Program-made: the position numbers and the translations under genes
Shown here: positions 1 through 7,966 of the stretch, piece after piece
How positions within the stretch are numbered: the stretch's first letter is position 1
Layout: the number at the start of each line of letters is the position of its first letter
The notes under the pieces: model-generated
Database searches by the model: none
Told to the model about the DNA's origin: nothing
The model's input: the letters and a program-made list of their open reading frames with translations, nothing else
DNA from: DASQBT01 sp049578545
GTDB lineage: Bacteria; Pseudomonadota; Gammaproteobacteria; Burkholderiales; Thiobacillaceae
Assembly (NCBI GenBank): GCA_049578545.1
Contig: JBAUMF010000116.1
Coordinates: 1 to 17,987, forward strand
Length of the DNA: 17,987 nt
Direction: 5' to 3'

Positions 1-200
1 GCGGCCATGGCCTGCGCCGCGTACTCGATGCCGCAGACCGCGCCCAAACGATCGTGCGCGCGCAGAGGATTGTCGGCGAGGCGGTGGCTGCTCGCCGTGC
101 AGCGGATGCGACGGGCATTCCAATGCGAGACGGCATCGAGCAGACACATACTGCCCTGGTGCGGGAGGTGGGCGAGCAGCCAGGCGTGATCTAGCGGCAT
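1..200 (-). CDS. Hotdog-fold 3-hydroxyacyl-ACP dehydratase, ApeP-like (C-terminus beyond window)
   Basis: Only the first 66 codons are in the window; the gene runs off the left edge. The translation opens MPLDHAWLLAHLPHQGSMCL. This matches the FabZ/ApeP pattern in which LPHRxPxLLxD carries the catalytic His (His14 here), and a later GIEYAAQA segment gives the catalytic Glu (about Glu59). The expected role is dehydration of 3-hydroxyacyl-ACP intermediates to build conjugated double bonds in the cytoplasm. In described APE systems ApeP pairs with the shorter dehydratase ApeI; a candidate partner lies at 7622-7966. The ATG at 198-200 lies upstream of the TAG (191-193) of the preceding chain-length factor, giving a 10-base overlap and probable translational coupling. 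Family assignment is good; the exact subtype is inferred from context. Confidence 0.82.
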   Translation of the reverse strand, partial: MPLDHAWLLAHLPHQGSMCLLDAVSHWNARRIRCTASSHRLADNPLRAHDRLGAVCGIEYAAQAMA

Positions 201-988
201 GGTTCAATCGCCACGGCCAGCTGCAGCGGCGCCAGGTAATCCAGGACGACCTCGCCTGCATTCCCCTGCGCCACGGCCTGCAACAACGGCAGCCCGCGCG
301 CCGCGGGGATGGCGCGTCGCAGAGTTTCGAGTTTACGGTCTGCCAGCGCATCGGGCGCGGCATCGCTCAGGCGGGCCTGAATGCGGGCCAGCGACTGGGC
401 GCTTCGCTCCGGCATCAGGGCCAGGGCGATGCCGAACGCGGAGGGCAGGGGGCGTTTGGCGTGCAGGGGCTCGGGATAGGGCGACTCGTAGGTCACCAGC
501 AGGCAGCCGGTGTTCTCCATGCTGACCTGGCTCATCGCCTCCAGCAGGCCGGCGCCGAAGCTGGCATCGTAGGCGCACAGGACCGTGGCCGGTGTCATCG
601 CCCTGGAGGCGATGCCCCAGTAGCCCGCCGGAGCGTTGTGCACCGAGTTGTGAAAGCGGGTCGGCGAGATGTGCCGATCCTCGGAAGCCAGCACCTTGCA
701 GATGGCGTCGCAGTTGTCTCCATCCGCACCGGAGGAGGCGAACACTGCGGCCAGGCACCGGGCATCGAGTTGCCCGGCGGCGCAGGCTTCTTGTGCCACG
801 GCCAACGCCACCTTGACCGCAGTGCCCGTACGCCGGCGCTCGGCAGGGGGCAGAGACTGCGGCGGTGGCACGGCGATAGGCCGCGATTCGTAGGGGGCGG
901 CGCCAGCCAGGATGGGACACGCAGCCGGCCAGTTGTCGAGTCCCGGGCCGAGGAGGCCGATGCCGTCGAGGTAGGTGGTCAGCTTCAT
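191..988 (-). CDS. Beta-ketoacyl synthase-like chain-length factor, ApeC-like
   Basis: A 265-residue protein of the ketoacyl-synt_2 type, much shorter than a full synthase. Motifs include an ASSGADGDN stretch (about 84-92), RFHNSVHNAPAGYWGIA (111-127) and AYDASFGAGLLEA (139-151). The last occupies the nucleophile-elbow position but has no Cys, as expected for a chain-length factor rather than a condensing enzyme. Known APE synthases work as a KS:CLF heterodimer (ApeO:ApeC), and the KS gene is immediately upstream. I chose ATG 986-988 (MKLTTYLDG) because it follows the TGA of the KS (990-992) by one base; an upstream start would add 15 residues lying inside the KS gene. The predicted role is to set polyene length and stabilise the KS. 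Confidence 0.85.
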   Translation of the reverse strand: MKLTTYLDGIGLLGPGLDNWPAACPILAGAAPYESRPIAVPPPQSLPPAERRRTGTAVKVALAVAQEACAAGQLDARCLAAVFASSGADGDNCDAICKVLASEDRHISPTRFHNSVHNAPAGYWGIASRAMTPATVLCAYDASFGAGLLEAMSQVSMENTGCLLVTYESPYPEPLHAKRPLPSAFGIALALMPERSAQSLARIQARLSDAAPDALADRKLETLRRAIPAARGLPLLQAVAQGNAGEVVLDYLAPLQLAVAIEPCR

Positions 989-989
989 G

Positions 990-2195
990 TCAACCCGCCC
1001 TGCCCAGCACCAGGCTGCAGTTGGTGCCGCCAAAACCGAAGGAGTTGCTCAGCACCCGGCGCGGCGCACGCTGCTGGTTCGCGGTCAGGTACTGGATGGC
1101 AATGCCCGGGTCGACGCGACGGCTGTTGACTCCGCCCGGCAAGAAGCCATGCCGCAGGGCCAGGGTGCTGATGATCGCCTCGAGGCCACCGGCTGCGCCC
1201 AGGGTGTGGCCCGTGGCGCCCTTGGTGGAGCTGCATGGCACCTGGTTGCCGAACAGCGCGGCCACCGCCTTGCCCTCGGCGGCATCGTTGCTCGGCGTCG
1301 CGGTGCCGTGCAGGTTGATGTAATCGATGTCGGCCGCCTGCGCGCCCGCTGCCTTCAGGGCGGCGGCCATTGCCATGTGCGCCCCCAGGCCTTCCGGGTG
1401 CGGCGATGACATGTGGTGGGCATCGCTCGATTCGCCCGCCCCCAGCAGCAGCACGGCATCGGCATCGAGGCTGTCGGCCGGGCGCTCCAGCAGAATGAAG
1501 GCCGCCGCCTCGCCGATGGAGAGGCCGTTGCGATCCGTGTCGTAGGGCCGGCAGGGTTCGGAAGAAAGCAGTTCCAGCGAGTTGAAGCCGTATAGGGTGG
1601 TCAGGCACAAGGAGTCGACGCCGCCGACAATGGCGGCGTCGATCAGGCCGGCCGCGATCATCCGCGCAGCCGAGGCGAACACCTTGGCGCTCGACGAGCA
1701 GGCGGTGGAGACCACCACGGCCGGGCCTTCCAGGGTGAAGGCGCTGCGCACGAAGTCGGCCACCGAATAGGTGTTGTGCGTGGTGCGATAGTGGAAATCG
1801 TCCGGCAGGACACCGGTCACCGGATCGCGGCGGCGGTAGGCCTGTTCGGTCTGCAGGATGCCGGAGGTGCTGGTGCCGAGCAGCACGCCGACCCGTCGCC
1901 GGCCGTAGCGCGCGATGGCGGCTTCGACGGCGGCACTGAAACCATCCTGCTGCAGGCCCAGCCAGGCGAGGCGGTTATTACGGCAGTCAAAGTCGGCCAG
2001 GTGCGCGGGAAGCTGCACGCTATCCACACCCGCAACCTCGCCGACAAACGTGCTCAGATCGACCGTGTCGAAGGCGCACGGCGCCAGCCCGCCGCGCTGC
2101 TGACGCAGTGCGTCGTGAGTGGGTTCAAGGCCGCGACCGATGGCACTGGTTGCGGTGAAGTGGGAAAGCCAGAGCGAATTCAACAAGTAGACCAA
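990..2195 (-). CDS. Beta-ketoacyl-ACP synthase (KS), ApeO-like condensing enzyme
   Basis: A 401-residue FabF/FabB-type condensing enzyme with the full Cys-His-His set: Cys166 in VVSTACSSSA, His296 in LHGTATPSNDA and His330 in GATGHTLGAAGG. The C-terminus has the NSFGFGGTN signature. It would extend the aryl-primed polyene chain with malonyl-ACP in the cytoplasm. The chain-length factor follows after one base, which supports a KS:CLF pair. The start is uncertain: 2195 is TTG (reading MVYLLNSL), which fits the usual MxYL opening of this family but has no clear ribosome binding site. A TTG three codons later sits better behind the CTGGA sequence. No ATG is available nearby in frame. It lies 41 bases after the PAP2 gene. 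Confidence 0.9.
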   Translation of the reverse strand: MVYLLNSLWLSHFTATSAIGRGLEPTHDALRQQRGGLAPCAFDTVDLSTFVGEVAGVDSVQLPAHLADFDCRNNRLAWLGLQQDGFSAAVEAAIARYGRRRVGVLLGTSTSGILQTEQAYRRRDPVTGVLPDDFHYRTTHNTYSVADFVRSAFTLEGPAVVVSTACSSSAKVFASAARMIAAGLIDAAIVGGVDSLCLTTLYGFNSLELLSSEPCRPYDTDRNGLSIGEAAAFILLERPADSLDADAVLLLGAGESSDAHHMSSPHPEGLGAHMAMAAALKAAGAQAADIDYINLHGTATPSNDAAEGKAVAALFGNQVPCSSTKGATGHTLGAAGGLEAIISTLALRHGFLPGGVNSRRVDPGIAIQYLTANQQRAPRRVLSNSFGFGGTNCSLVLGRAG

Positions 2196-2236
2196 TCCAG
2201 ATGAAGCAAACTTTCAATTCTACAGGCCGGTTTCCT

Positions 2237-2914
2237 TCAAATCCGCCCGGATGTTCGCGCTGCGTATGCGCGGTGGCGCAATGACAGCCAGGCTGCCACT
2301 CCCCCCACCAGAAGGCCGCCCCAAACATCTACCGCCACATGCTGGCGGGTGGCGAGGGTGGAATAAATGATGCCGGTGCACCACACCCAGTTGAACAGCC
2401 GACTCCACAGCGGAGCGCCGAATCGACGCAGCAGGTGATGCAGCCAGACCCCCGAAAAAATGGCAGTTGCGACATGCAGCGAAGGGAAGGCATTGCCTGC
2501 GGCATCGACGTGTTTAAGGAAATTCACTTCAGGATATCGGGCCCAGTCAATATCGGCTGCGGGGACCGCGGTGGGCCAGAAGTAAAAGGCAATCAGCCCC
2601 ACCAGGCAGGTTCCGGCCATCGCCAAGCCGTAACGATAGAGTTCGCGTCGCGTCGCGAGCAATGCCGGGGGCAGGGAAACATACACCCACAATGAGACAT
2701 ACAGCGGCATCGCCCACGGCTGGAAACTGATCATCCGGTCCAGCCAGGTGAAGGGCATCACCGTGGTCGGGTAGGCCGGGTCTTTGAGCACGTAGAAATA
2801 CGCACCGAAAAACAGGCCGATAAAAAGCGGCGTTCCTATCGCTTTCAGAACCCCATGCTGGGCGATGGCCGCTGCAATCTGCTGGTACCAGGGCGTTTGC
2901 TGACTGTATTTCAA
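2237..2914 (-). CDS. PAP2-superfamily integral membrane protein
   Basis: A protein of about 225 residues with roughly six hydrophobic segments. The PAP2 signature is in two parts: FPSLHVATA with PSLH at 144-147, and STLATRQHVAVDVWGG with Arg190, His192 and Asp196. These are the residues of the phosphatase/phosphotransferase active site, and the FPSLHV form resembles inositolphosphotransferase-like PAP2 members. The substrate is not known; a lipid phosphate or lipid-linked headgroup is plausible. I chose TTG 2912-2914 because GGAG lies 8 bases upstream (cggagaacaggccTTG). A GTG at 2978-2980 would add 22 residues overlapping the deacetylase. An 18-codon minicistron (2967-2911) ends in a TGA overlapping this TTG, which also favours it. 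PAP2 genes are not standard APE components. Confidence 0.8.
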   Translation of the reverse strand: MKYSQQTPWYQQIAAAIAQHGVLKAIGTPLFIGLFFGAYFYVLKDPAYPTTVMPFTWLDRMISFQPWAMPLYVSLWVYVSLPPALLATRRELYRYGLAMAGTCLVGLIAFYFWPTAVPAADIDWARYPEVNFLKHVDAAGNAFPSLHVATAIFSGVWLHHLLRRFGAPLWSRLFNWVWCTGIIYSTLATRQHVAVDVWGGLLVGGVAAWLSLRHRAYAARTSGRI

Positions 2915-2963
2915 GGCCTGTTCTCCGGCGTGCGGCAGTGCTGACTCATGCGTAGCGTGACGC

Positions 2964-3767
2964 TCATGACAGGGCGTCACGCAAGCTGACAAAACGCAGC
3001 CCGGCAGCCGCCGCCGACTCCAGCACGGCAGGCAGCACGTCGAAAATAACCGGAATGCCACGGGGTGACCGTGCAGCATTGCCATCGTGCAACAGCAAAA
3101 TAGCGCCCTGCCGCAGCCCACGCAATAGTGCATGCTTGACACGCTCGGCGTCACCGATCCGGGTATCGAAACCCCGCGCCGACCAGCTGGCGAGCGTCAA
3201 GCCGAGTCGCGCCAGCACGGGGTCGAGAAAAGGATTGCGCAGGCCGGCAGGGGCACGAAAAAACACGGGGCGCTGGCCGGTAATCTGGCTGAGGGTGCTT
3301 TGTGCGGCCTGTAATTCGCGCATGAAACCACGCGGGCCCAGCAGCGAAAAAAGATGGCGGTGGTGCTGGCTATGGTTCTCCACGGCATGGCCCCGGCGTA
3401 CGATTTCCCGGCATAAGTCCGGATAGCGTGCCGCTTTCTCGCCCACACAGAAAAAAGTGGCGTGTGCGGCATATCGATCCAGAATATCCAGCACCTGCGG
3501 GGTGATGAGGGGGTCGGGGCCATCGTCGATGGTCAGGGCGATTTCATTTCTGGCCGCCGCGGCGGCGGGCAGCCGCGTCCAGTTCGGTCCCAGCCAGTTG
3601 CTGCGCGGCCACAGGCCGGCGGCGGCAAGCAACAGGTGGTTGATCACCACGGCGGCTAACGCCCAACGCCATTGCGCGGGTTCGGCGATCACGGCCACCA
3701 ACGCCAGACCATGCAGCACGACGGATGCGCGGATCAACAGTGTGGGTTGCCAGCTTGAATCACCCAT
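2964..3767 (-). CDS. Membrane-anchored polysaccharide deacetylase (NodB/CE4) family protein
   Basis: 267 residues from ATG 3765-3767, which lies just upstream of the exporter stop TGA (3760-3762) so the two genes overlap by 8 bases. A TTG at 3782 would add five residues. The N-terminal 55 residues hold two hydrophobic segments (about 11-28 and 36-53), so the catalytic domain is probably tethered to the inner membrane. CE4 motifs are all present: TIDDGPDP with Asp81/Asp82, the metal-binding HSQHH (His132/His136), RAPAG with Arg171, and LLLHDGN near 225-230. This family hydrolyses N- or O-acyl groups from glycans and similar amides or esters. In this operon it could deacylate a sugar or lipid attached to the pigment, but no substrate can be read from sequence. 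Confidence 0.87.
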   Translation of the reverse strand: MGDSSWQPTLLIRASVVLHGLALVAVIAEPAQWRWALAAVVINHLLLAAAGLWPRSNWLGPNWTRLPAAAAARNEIALTIDDGPDPLITPQVLDILDRYAAHATFFCVGEKAARYPDLCREIVRRGHAVENHSQHHRHLFSLLGPRGFMRELQAAQSTLSQITGQRPVFFRAPAGLRNPFLDPVLARLGLTLASWSARGFDTRIGDAERVKHALLRGLRQGAILLLHDGNAARSPRGIPVIFDVLPAVLESAAAAGLRFVSLRDALS

Positions 3768-6099
3768 CGGATCGCCGGGCAAAAATCGCCGAATAAATCA
3801 ACGCCAGGATAACGCCCGGTGCGACGGTGACGCCCATCGCCTGCAAGATGGACACCTTGGAAAACGCAAGCAGGCCAAAACCGGCGACGGTGGTGAGATT
3901 GGCAAACAGCATCGAGGCAAGCGTGCGCGGCAGGATGGGCGTGCGCGGATCAGGCCGATCAAAAAACAGGGCGTAGTTGGAGCCCACAGCGACCACCAGC
4001 AACAAACCCACCAAATGCAAAATGATCATTTGCTGGCCCACTATGTTTAATCCCGCCGTGACGGTAATGACCGCGGCGGCCAGCGGCGCGATGATGCGCA
4101 GCACGCGCGTGGGCGAGCGAAAAACCACGAGCAGCAACGCGATAATGGCGACCAGCCCGCCGAGCGACAGCACAATGGCTTCATGCAGGTAGCCGGAATA
4201 CAGGCGATCCGATTCCGCCTTCATGTCCACAAACAGCACATCGGGCATTGCGCCCAATGCAGCGCGAATATGATCCGCGTTGATGCTGACATTCTCGGGC
4301 GCGGTCAGCGGCAACAAGGCGCGCCATTGCCCCTGCTGCTGGATGAGCAAGGCATCGACCGCCATCGCCATGGAGGTCTGCTGCAGATCGGCTGCCCGCA
4401 GCAAAGGCTGGCTGCGCGCGGCAGCGGTGTCGGCCAGAAACGGCGTAAACAGTTGGGCGCGCACCGGCAGGCCTTGAACGGCTTGCGCAAGGCGTGCTTC
4501 CAGGATGGGGCGCGGGGGCAGGCTGGCCTGGCGTGCGCGTTGCGTTGCTGTGCTGGGAAGGTAACGGCTGGGGCTTTCGAATCCGGCTAGTTCGCCTTGC
4601 TCGACAAGTGTTTGCAGCAGCGTGGAAACCCGCTCGGAGGCGCGCAATACGGATTCCTGATTTTCACCGGGTACGACGACCAGGTAGCGCACATCCGGCG
4701 CGCCCATGTCCGCGCGCAATCGGGTGTCGAGTTCCACATCCGCTTGCGACACCGGACTGAGTGACGCGATCTTGTCATTCCACAAACTGGCGCGGTGATC
4801 GACCACGATGGCGCAGGCCGCCAACACCACCACCACCGCAGGCCAGCGCAGCGCAGCAGCGCGTTGTACGACACGAGACAGGGCGAGGCCGATAACCGAG
4901 ACATCATGAATGTGAAAGTTTGCGGGCAGCAGCGAAGGCAGGACGAAGCGCGTCACCGTTGCGGCCGCGATCAGCCCGGCAATGGCATACAAGCCGAGTT
5001 GCGCCAAACCTGGAAATCCGGACAGCAGCAGCGAAGCAAAGCCGAATATCGAAGTCAGCACGCCGAGGCGAATGGTGGGCCAGAAGCGCTTGATCCAGTC
5101 TTGATGATCCGCACTGCTCTGTTCCGATTGGACGAACAGGTAGATTGAATAATCCACGGCCTCGCCGATCAGGGCGGTGCCAAATCCCAGGGTGATGCCG
5201 TGCACCGCGCCAAAGCCCAGGCTGACCGCCGTGATGCCGGCCAGAACACCGCTGACAACGGGCAACAACCCCAATGTCAGTGCGCTGAAGGAACGATAAA
5301 CGAGTAATAGCAGCGTGGCGATGAGCGCAAGGCTGATGACGGACAGGCGGGTGACCTGGCGCTTGATGGTGTCGCGTGACGTCACCGAAAACACGCCGGG
5401 ACCGGTCATCACCAGTCTGGTGGATGGGGTCGCGCTGGGTGCCTGGTCGAACGCCTGCCGAATGGCGGCCATGGCGTGCTGCTGGGCATCGGTATCGCTT
5501 CCCGCGGCGCGCGTTTGCATCAGCATCAGGGCGCGCGTGCCATCGCGTGATGCCCATGCCCCCTCCACCAGCTTCGGCTGGGAGCCGCTGTCGAGCTGCT
5601 CGAGTAATTGCACCATTTCCCCGGTCGGGTCGCGCGGCAGCATGGACTTGACCAGCACTCCGGCAGGCGAGGCCAGCAGGTCGATGCTGTCGCTCAAGGC
5701 GGCATGCAGGCCGTCTGCGCTAAAGCGTGCAGGCGTCACGGCCGGGCTCAACAGGTAACGATTGTTGAACAGGAAAATACGGTCGCGTTCGGTGTTAACG
5801 GGCTCGCCATTATTGACGCTGACAAAAGTGCGGTCGGCGCGCAGACGCTGGGCGATCTGCCTGGAAAGCCGGGCGCGGGTCGGTGCATCGGCGCCTTCGA
5901 TGCCAACCAGAATCAGGCGCGAGGCCAGGCCGTCGCGGAGTTGATCCATGAGCAGTTGCTGCTCGGGCGTGGGCGCGCGTGGCAAAAATGCCGACAAGTC
6001 GGTGGTGAAGTGGGTGCGGCTGATGATGCCGGCACAGGCCAGCAAGAAAATCAACCATAGCACGATGGCGGTGATGCCACGGCGGCGAGTGTGGCCCAT
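3760..6099 (-). CDS. MMPL/RND-family exporter of the aryl polyene cluster
   Basis: A 779-residue transporter with two repeated halves: one N-terminal helix (8-27), a large periplasmic loop, a five-to-six-helix block (about 250-395), a helix near 418-435, a second periplasmic loop, and a final helix block (about 638-778). This is the MMPL layout used for lipid export. In APE clusters such a protein sits beside a LolA-like gene, as here, and is thought to move the lipid-linked polyene across or out of the inner membrane. The ATG at 6097-6099 shares one base with the TAA of the LolA-like gene (TAATG). The gene is full length, with no frameshift seen. Confidence 0.9.
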   Translation of the reverse strand: MGHTRRRGITAIVLWLIFLLACAGIISRTHFTTDLSAFLPRAPTPEQQLLMDQLRDGLASRLILVGIEGADAPTRARLSRQIAQRLRADRTFVSVNNGEPVNTERDRIFLFNNRYLLSPAVTPARFSADGLHAALSDSIDLLASPAGVLVKSMLPRDPTGEMVQLLEQLDSGSQPKLVEGAWASRDGTRALMLMQTRAAGSDTDAQQHAMAAIRQAFDQAPSATPSTRLVMTGPGVFSVTSRDTIKRQVTRLSVISLALIATLLLLVYRSFSALTLGLLPVVSGVLAGITAVSLGFGAVHGITLGFGTALIGEAVDYSIYLFVQSEQSSADHQDWIKRFWPTIRLGVLTSIFGFASLLLSGFPGLAQLGLYAIAGLIAAATVTRFVLPSLLPANFHIHDVSVIGLALSRVVQRAAALRWPAVVVVLAACAIVVDHRASLWNDKIASLSPVSQADVELDTRLRADMGAPDVRYLVVVPGENQESVLRASERVSTLLQTLVEQGELAGFESPSRYLPSTATQRARQASLPPRPILEARLAQAVQGLPVRAQLFTPFLADTAAARSQPLLRAADLQQTSMAMAVDALLIQQQGQWRALLPLTAPENVSINADHIRAALGAMPDVLFVDMKAESDRLYSGYLHEAIVLSLGGLVAIIALLLVVFRSPTRVLRIIAPLAAAVITVTAGLNIVGQQMIILHLVGLLLVVAVGSNYALFFDRPDPRTPILPRTLASMLFANLTTVAGFGLLAFSKVSILQAMGVTVAPGVILALIYSAIFARRSDG

Positions 6100-6692
6100 T
6101 ACTGCGGCGCCGGCTTCTCGATGGTCATCACTGAACGGTCGCCATCCGCCTGGGTAATCTCGACGCTGCGCACCACGTCCTTGACCCCCTCCATGCGGAT
6201 GCGCGCAATGACGGCACCGACCTTGGGATCGAGGGGGGTAAGCACCAGGGTCCAGCGTTCCAGGCTGCCGTCCAGGGCCAGGTGGTAAACACGTTCCAGG
6301 GCCTTGCGATCCCCCGCCAGGGTGGCGCGAATGCTCTCGATCATGCCAGCCACCTCCGGGTAATCCTTGAGCTGGAGGACGTGTTTGCGCTGACCGCGTT
6401 CAAGGGTGAGGGTGTCGCCGTCGAGCACCATGGTCTCGGGCTTCGGTTTCAGGGTGCGCTTTTCCAGGCGGGCCGGCGCGATGAACAGCAGTTCTCCGGA
6501 AGACTCGACCGGCTGGTCGAGGATGGAAATGAATTTCTTCTCGGTGAAGGTGGCCGCCCCTTGCGGGTTTTTCGCCAGACTATCCATGAGCTGGGCGATA
6601 CCCAGCGGTGCGGCCTGAACGATGGGGCTGACCAGCAGCGCCAGCCAGACAAGGGCGAACCGCCGAAGGTGGGGCCGCGTAAGCCGGGTCAT
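6099..6692 (-). CDS. LolA-like outer-membrane lipoprotein carrier family protein
   Basis: 197 residues with a clear Sec signal peptide: basic start (MTRLTRPHLRRF), hydrophobic core and a probable cleavage after VQA near residue 27. The mature part fits the LolA-like pattern: a short helix, AATFTEKKFISILDQPVESSGELLF, then a beta-rich segment PARLEKRTLKPKPETMVLDGDTL. LolA folds bind acyl chains in the periplasm. In APE loci the paralogue probably carries the polyene-lipid handed over by the MMPL exporter encoded directly downstream. ATG 6690-6692 lies three bases after the TAA of the acyltransferase. It is a divergent paralogue and need not be the housekeeping LolA. Confidence 0.85.
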   Translation of the reverse strand: MTRLTRPHLRRFALVWLALLVSPIVQAAPLGIAQLMDSLAKNPQGAATFTEKKFISILDQPVESSGELLFIAPARLEKRTLKPKPETMVLDGDTLTLERGQRKHVLQLKDYPEVAGMIESIRATLAGDRKALERVYHLALDGSLERWTLVLTPLDPKVGAVIARIRMEGVKDVVRSVEITQADGDRSVMTIEKPAPQ

Positions 6693-6695
6693 GTC

Positions 6696-7625
6696 TTAGC
6701 CGGCGGCCTTCGGGCGCCAGAAATCGAAGAAGTTGAACCAGTTGTAGGGTGCTGCGCGGCAATGGCGTTCCAGGCAGGCCGTATATGCCACCACGGCGGA
6801 CCGGATGGCGGCATCGCGGCCGGTCCGTTCGACGTCGCTGAAATCGGCCAGCCGCTCGAAGTGGATGGCGTAGCGATTGCCGCCCAGGTAGAGCCCGGTC
6901 ATGAACAGCAGCGGACGCCTGAGCATGGCGGCCAGCCGCATGGGGCCGACCGGAAACTCGGCGTCCGCCCCCAGGAAGGGAACACGCAGGGTCGGATCGC
7001 CGCCGAGAATACGGTCACCCAGCACCCCGAGGACCATGCCCTCGTCCAGGCAGGCCTGCACCCGCAGCATCGAGTCGATATGCCCCAGGGGGATGATGTC
7101 CTGCACCGCCGCCGGGTTGATGGCGGCCAGCGCGGCATTGAGCTTGCGGGCGTTTTCCTCGTACATGACCATGGCCACCCTGAGGCCGGGCTGCCGGCGG
7201 CCGATGGCGCGCACGACCTCGAAGCTGCCCATGTGCGCGCCCATCAGGATGGCGCCGCGTCCGGCGGCCAGCACCGCCTTGATGACGTCCTCTCCGTGCA
7301 CCTCCACCCGAAACAGGTCGAAACGCGCGTTGAGCAGGAAGACCCGGTCATGGATGGTGGAGGCAAAGCTGTGGAAGTGCCGGAACAGGTCGGTGAGTCG
7401 GGGTTCCCGACCCAGCGCCCGGCGCAGATAGGCGCGCGAAGCAGCCTTGGCGGCAGGTGCGAAAATCAGAAAGTAGAGGCTGATGCCGGCCAGCACAACA
7501 CGGGCAGGGGCACGACCCAGGCGCAGGGATATCCAGGTCATCAGGCGCAGCATGGGCCTGTTGCTTCGCTCCGGGCGCCGGGCCCACTCCGCTCGCGGCA
7601 AGATCTCCGGTGCCGGGACGTTCAT
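6696..7625 (-). CDS. LpxL/HtrB-like lysophospholipid acyltransferase family protein
   Basis: 309 residues. The catalytic HX4(D/E) motif is GAHMGSFEVVR, with His131 and Glu136, followed by a LGDRI segment that matches the later conserved block of LpxL-type enzymes. A hydrophobic stretch at about 43-58 would associate it with the inner membrane. These enzymes transfer an acyl group from acyl-ACP or CoA to a lipid acceptor. In APE loci the homologue is thought to attach the ACP-bound polyene to a lipid or sugar-lipid anchor, joining synthesis to export. ATG 7623-7625 overlaps the TGA of the preceding dehydratase (7622-7624) as ATGA. Some annotations call this family a glycosyltransferase, but the HX4E motif argues for acyltransferase. 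Confidence 0.87.
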   Translation of the reverse strand: MNVPAPEILPRAEWARRPERSNRPMLRLMTWISLRLGRAPARVVLAGISLYFLIFAPAAKAASRAYLRRALGREPRLTDLFRHFHSFASTIHDRVFLLNARFDLFRVEVHGEDVIKAVLAAGRGAILMGAHMGSFEVVRAIGRRQPGLRVAMVMYEENARKLNAALAAINPAAVQDIIPLGHIDSMLRVQACLDEGMVLGVLGDRILGGDPTLRVPFLGADAEFPVGPMRLAAMLRRPLLFMTGLYLGGNRYAIHFERLADFSDVERTGRDAAIRSAVVAYTACLERHCRAAPYNWFNFFDFWRPKAAG

Positions 7626-7966
7626 GCCTGGGGCACCTGCGAAAAAACAACGGCGCCGCTGGCCACGCTGCGCTCGCCGCCACGGCTATCAATACCGCGG
7701 ATCTCGAAGCGGAAGCCGCCCGCCGGCGACTCGGTGGTGTGCAGGGTCAGGGCCTCGCCGGGCTGAACCGGGCTGTGAAACTTTGCCGACTTGAGTTGCG
7801 CCGACCCCGGCATTCCCGGCGTGGCCTGCATGCCCTGCCATTCCACCAGGGCGTGCAGCGCTGCGTCGAGCAGAACCACGCCGGGGAGGATGGGCCGGCC
7901 GGGGAAGTGCCCGGCATAGGCCGGGTGGTCGGCAGGGATGGGCAAGGGCATGACGTGTTCGCTCAT
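7622..7966 (-). CDS. Short hotdog-fold dehydratase, ApeI-like
   Basis: 114 residues, shorter than FabZ (about 145-150). It contains HPAYAGHFPGRPILPGVVLLD, matching the FabZ segment GHFPxxPxxPGVLxxE, with Asp34 in the catalytic acidic position. The upstream FabZ motif HxYPxLLxD, which normally supplies the catalytic His, is absent because the protein starts just before HPAYAGHF. ApeI in described APE systems works with ApeP, and the ApeP-like gene at the left edge has both His and Glu. This suggests a heteromeric dehydratase. Start ATG 7964-7966 overlaps the ligase TGA (7963-7965) as ATGA. It could instead be a thioesterase-like hotdog, but the context favours a dehydratase subunit. Confidence 0.83.
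   Translation of the reverse strand: MSEHVMPLPIPADHPAYAGHFPGRPILPGVVLLDAALHALVEWQGMQATPGMPGSAQLKSAKFHSPVQPGEALTLHTTESPAGGFRFEIRGIDSRGGERSVASGAVVFSQVPQA

Noticed and set aside
6282..7766. Long plus-strand open frame of 494 codons
   Set aside because: It lies antisense to the LolA-like and acyltransferase genes, which have clear family motifs. High GC coding DNA often leaves long open antisense frames, and the translation is low-complexity Gly/His/Gln-rich with no family pattern.
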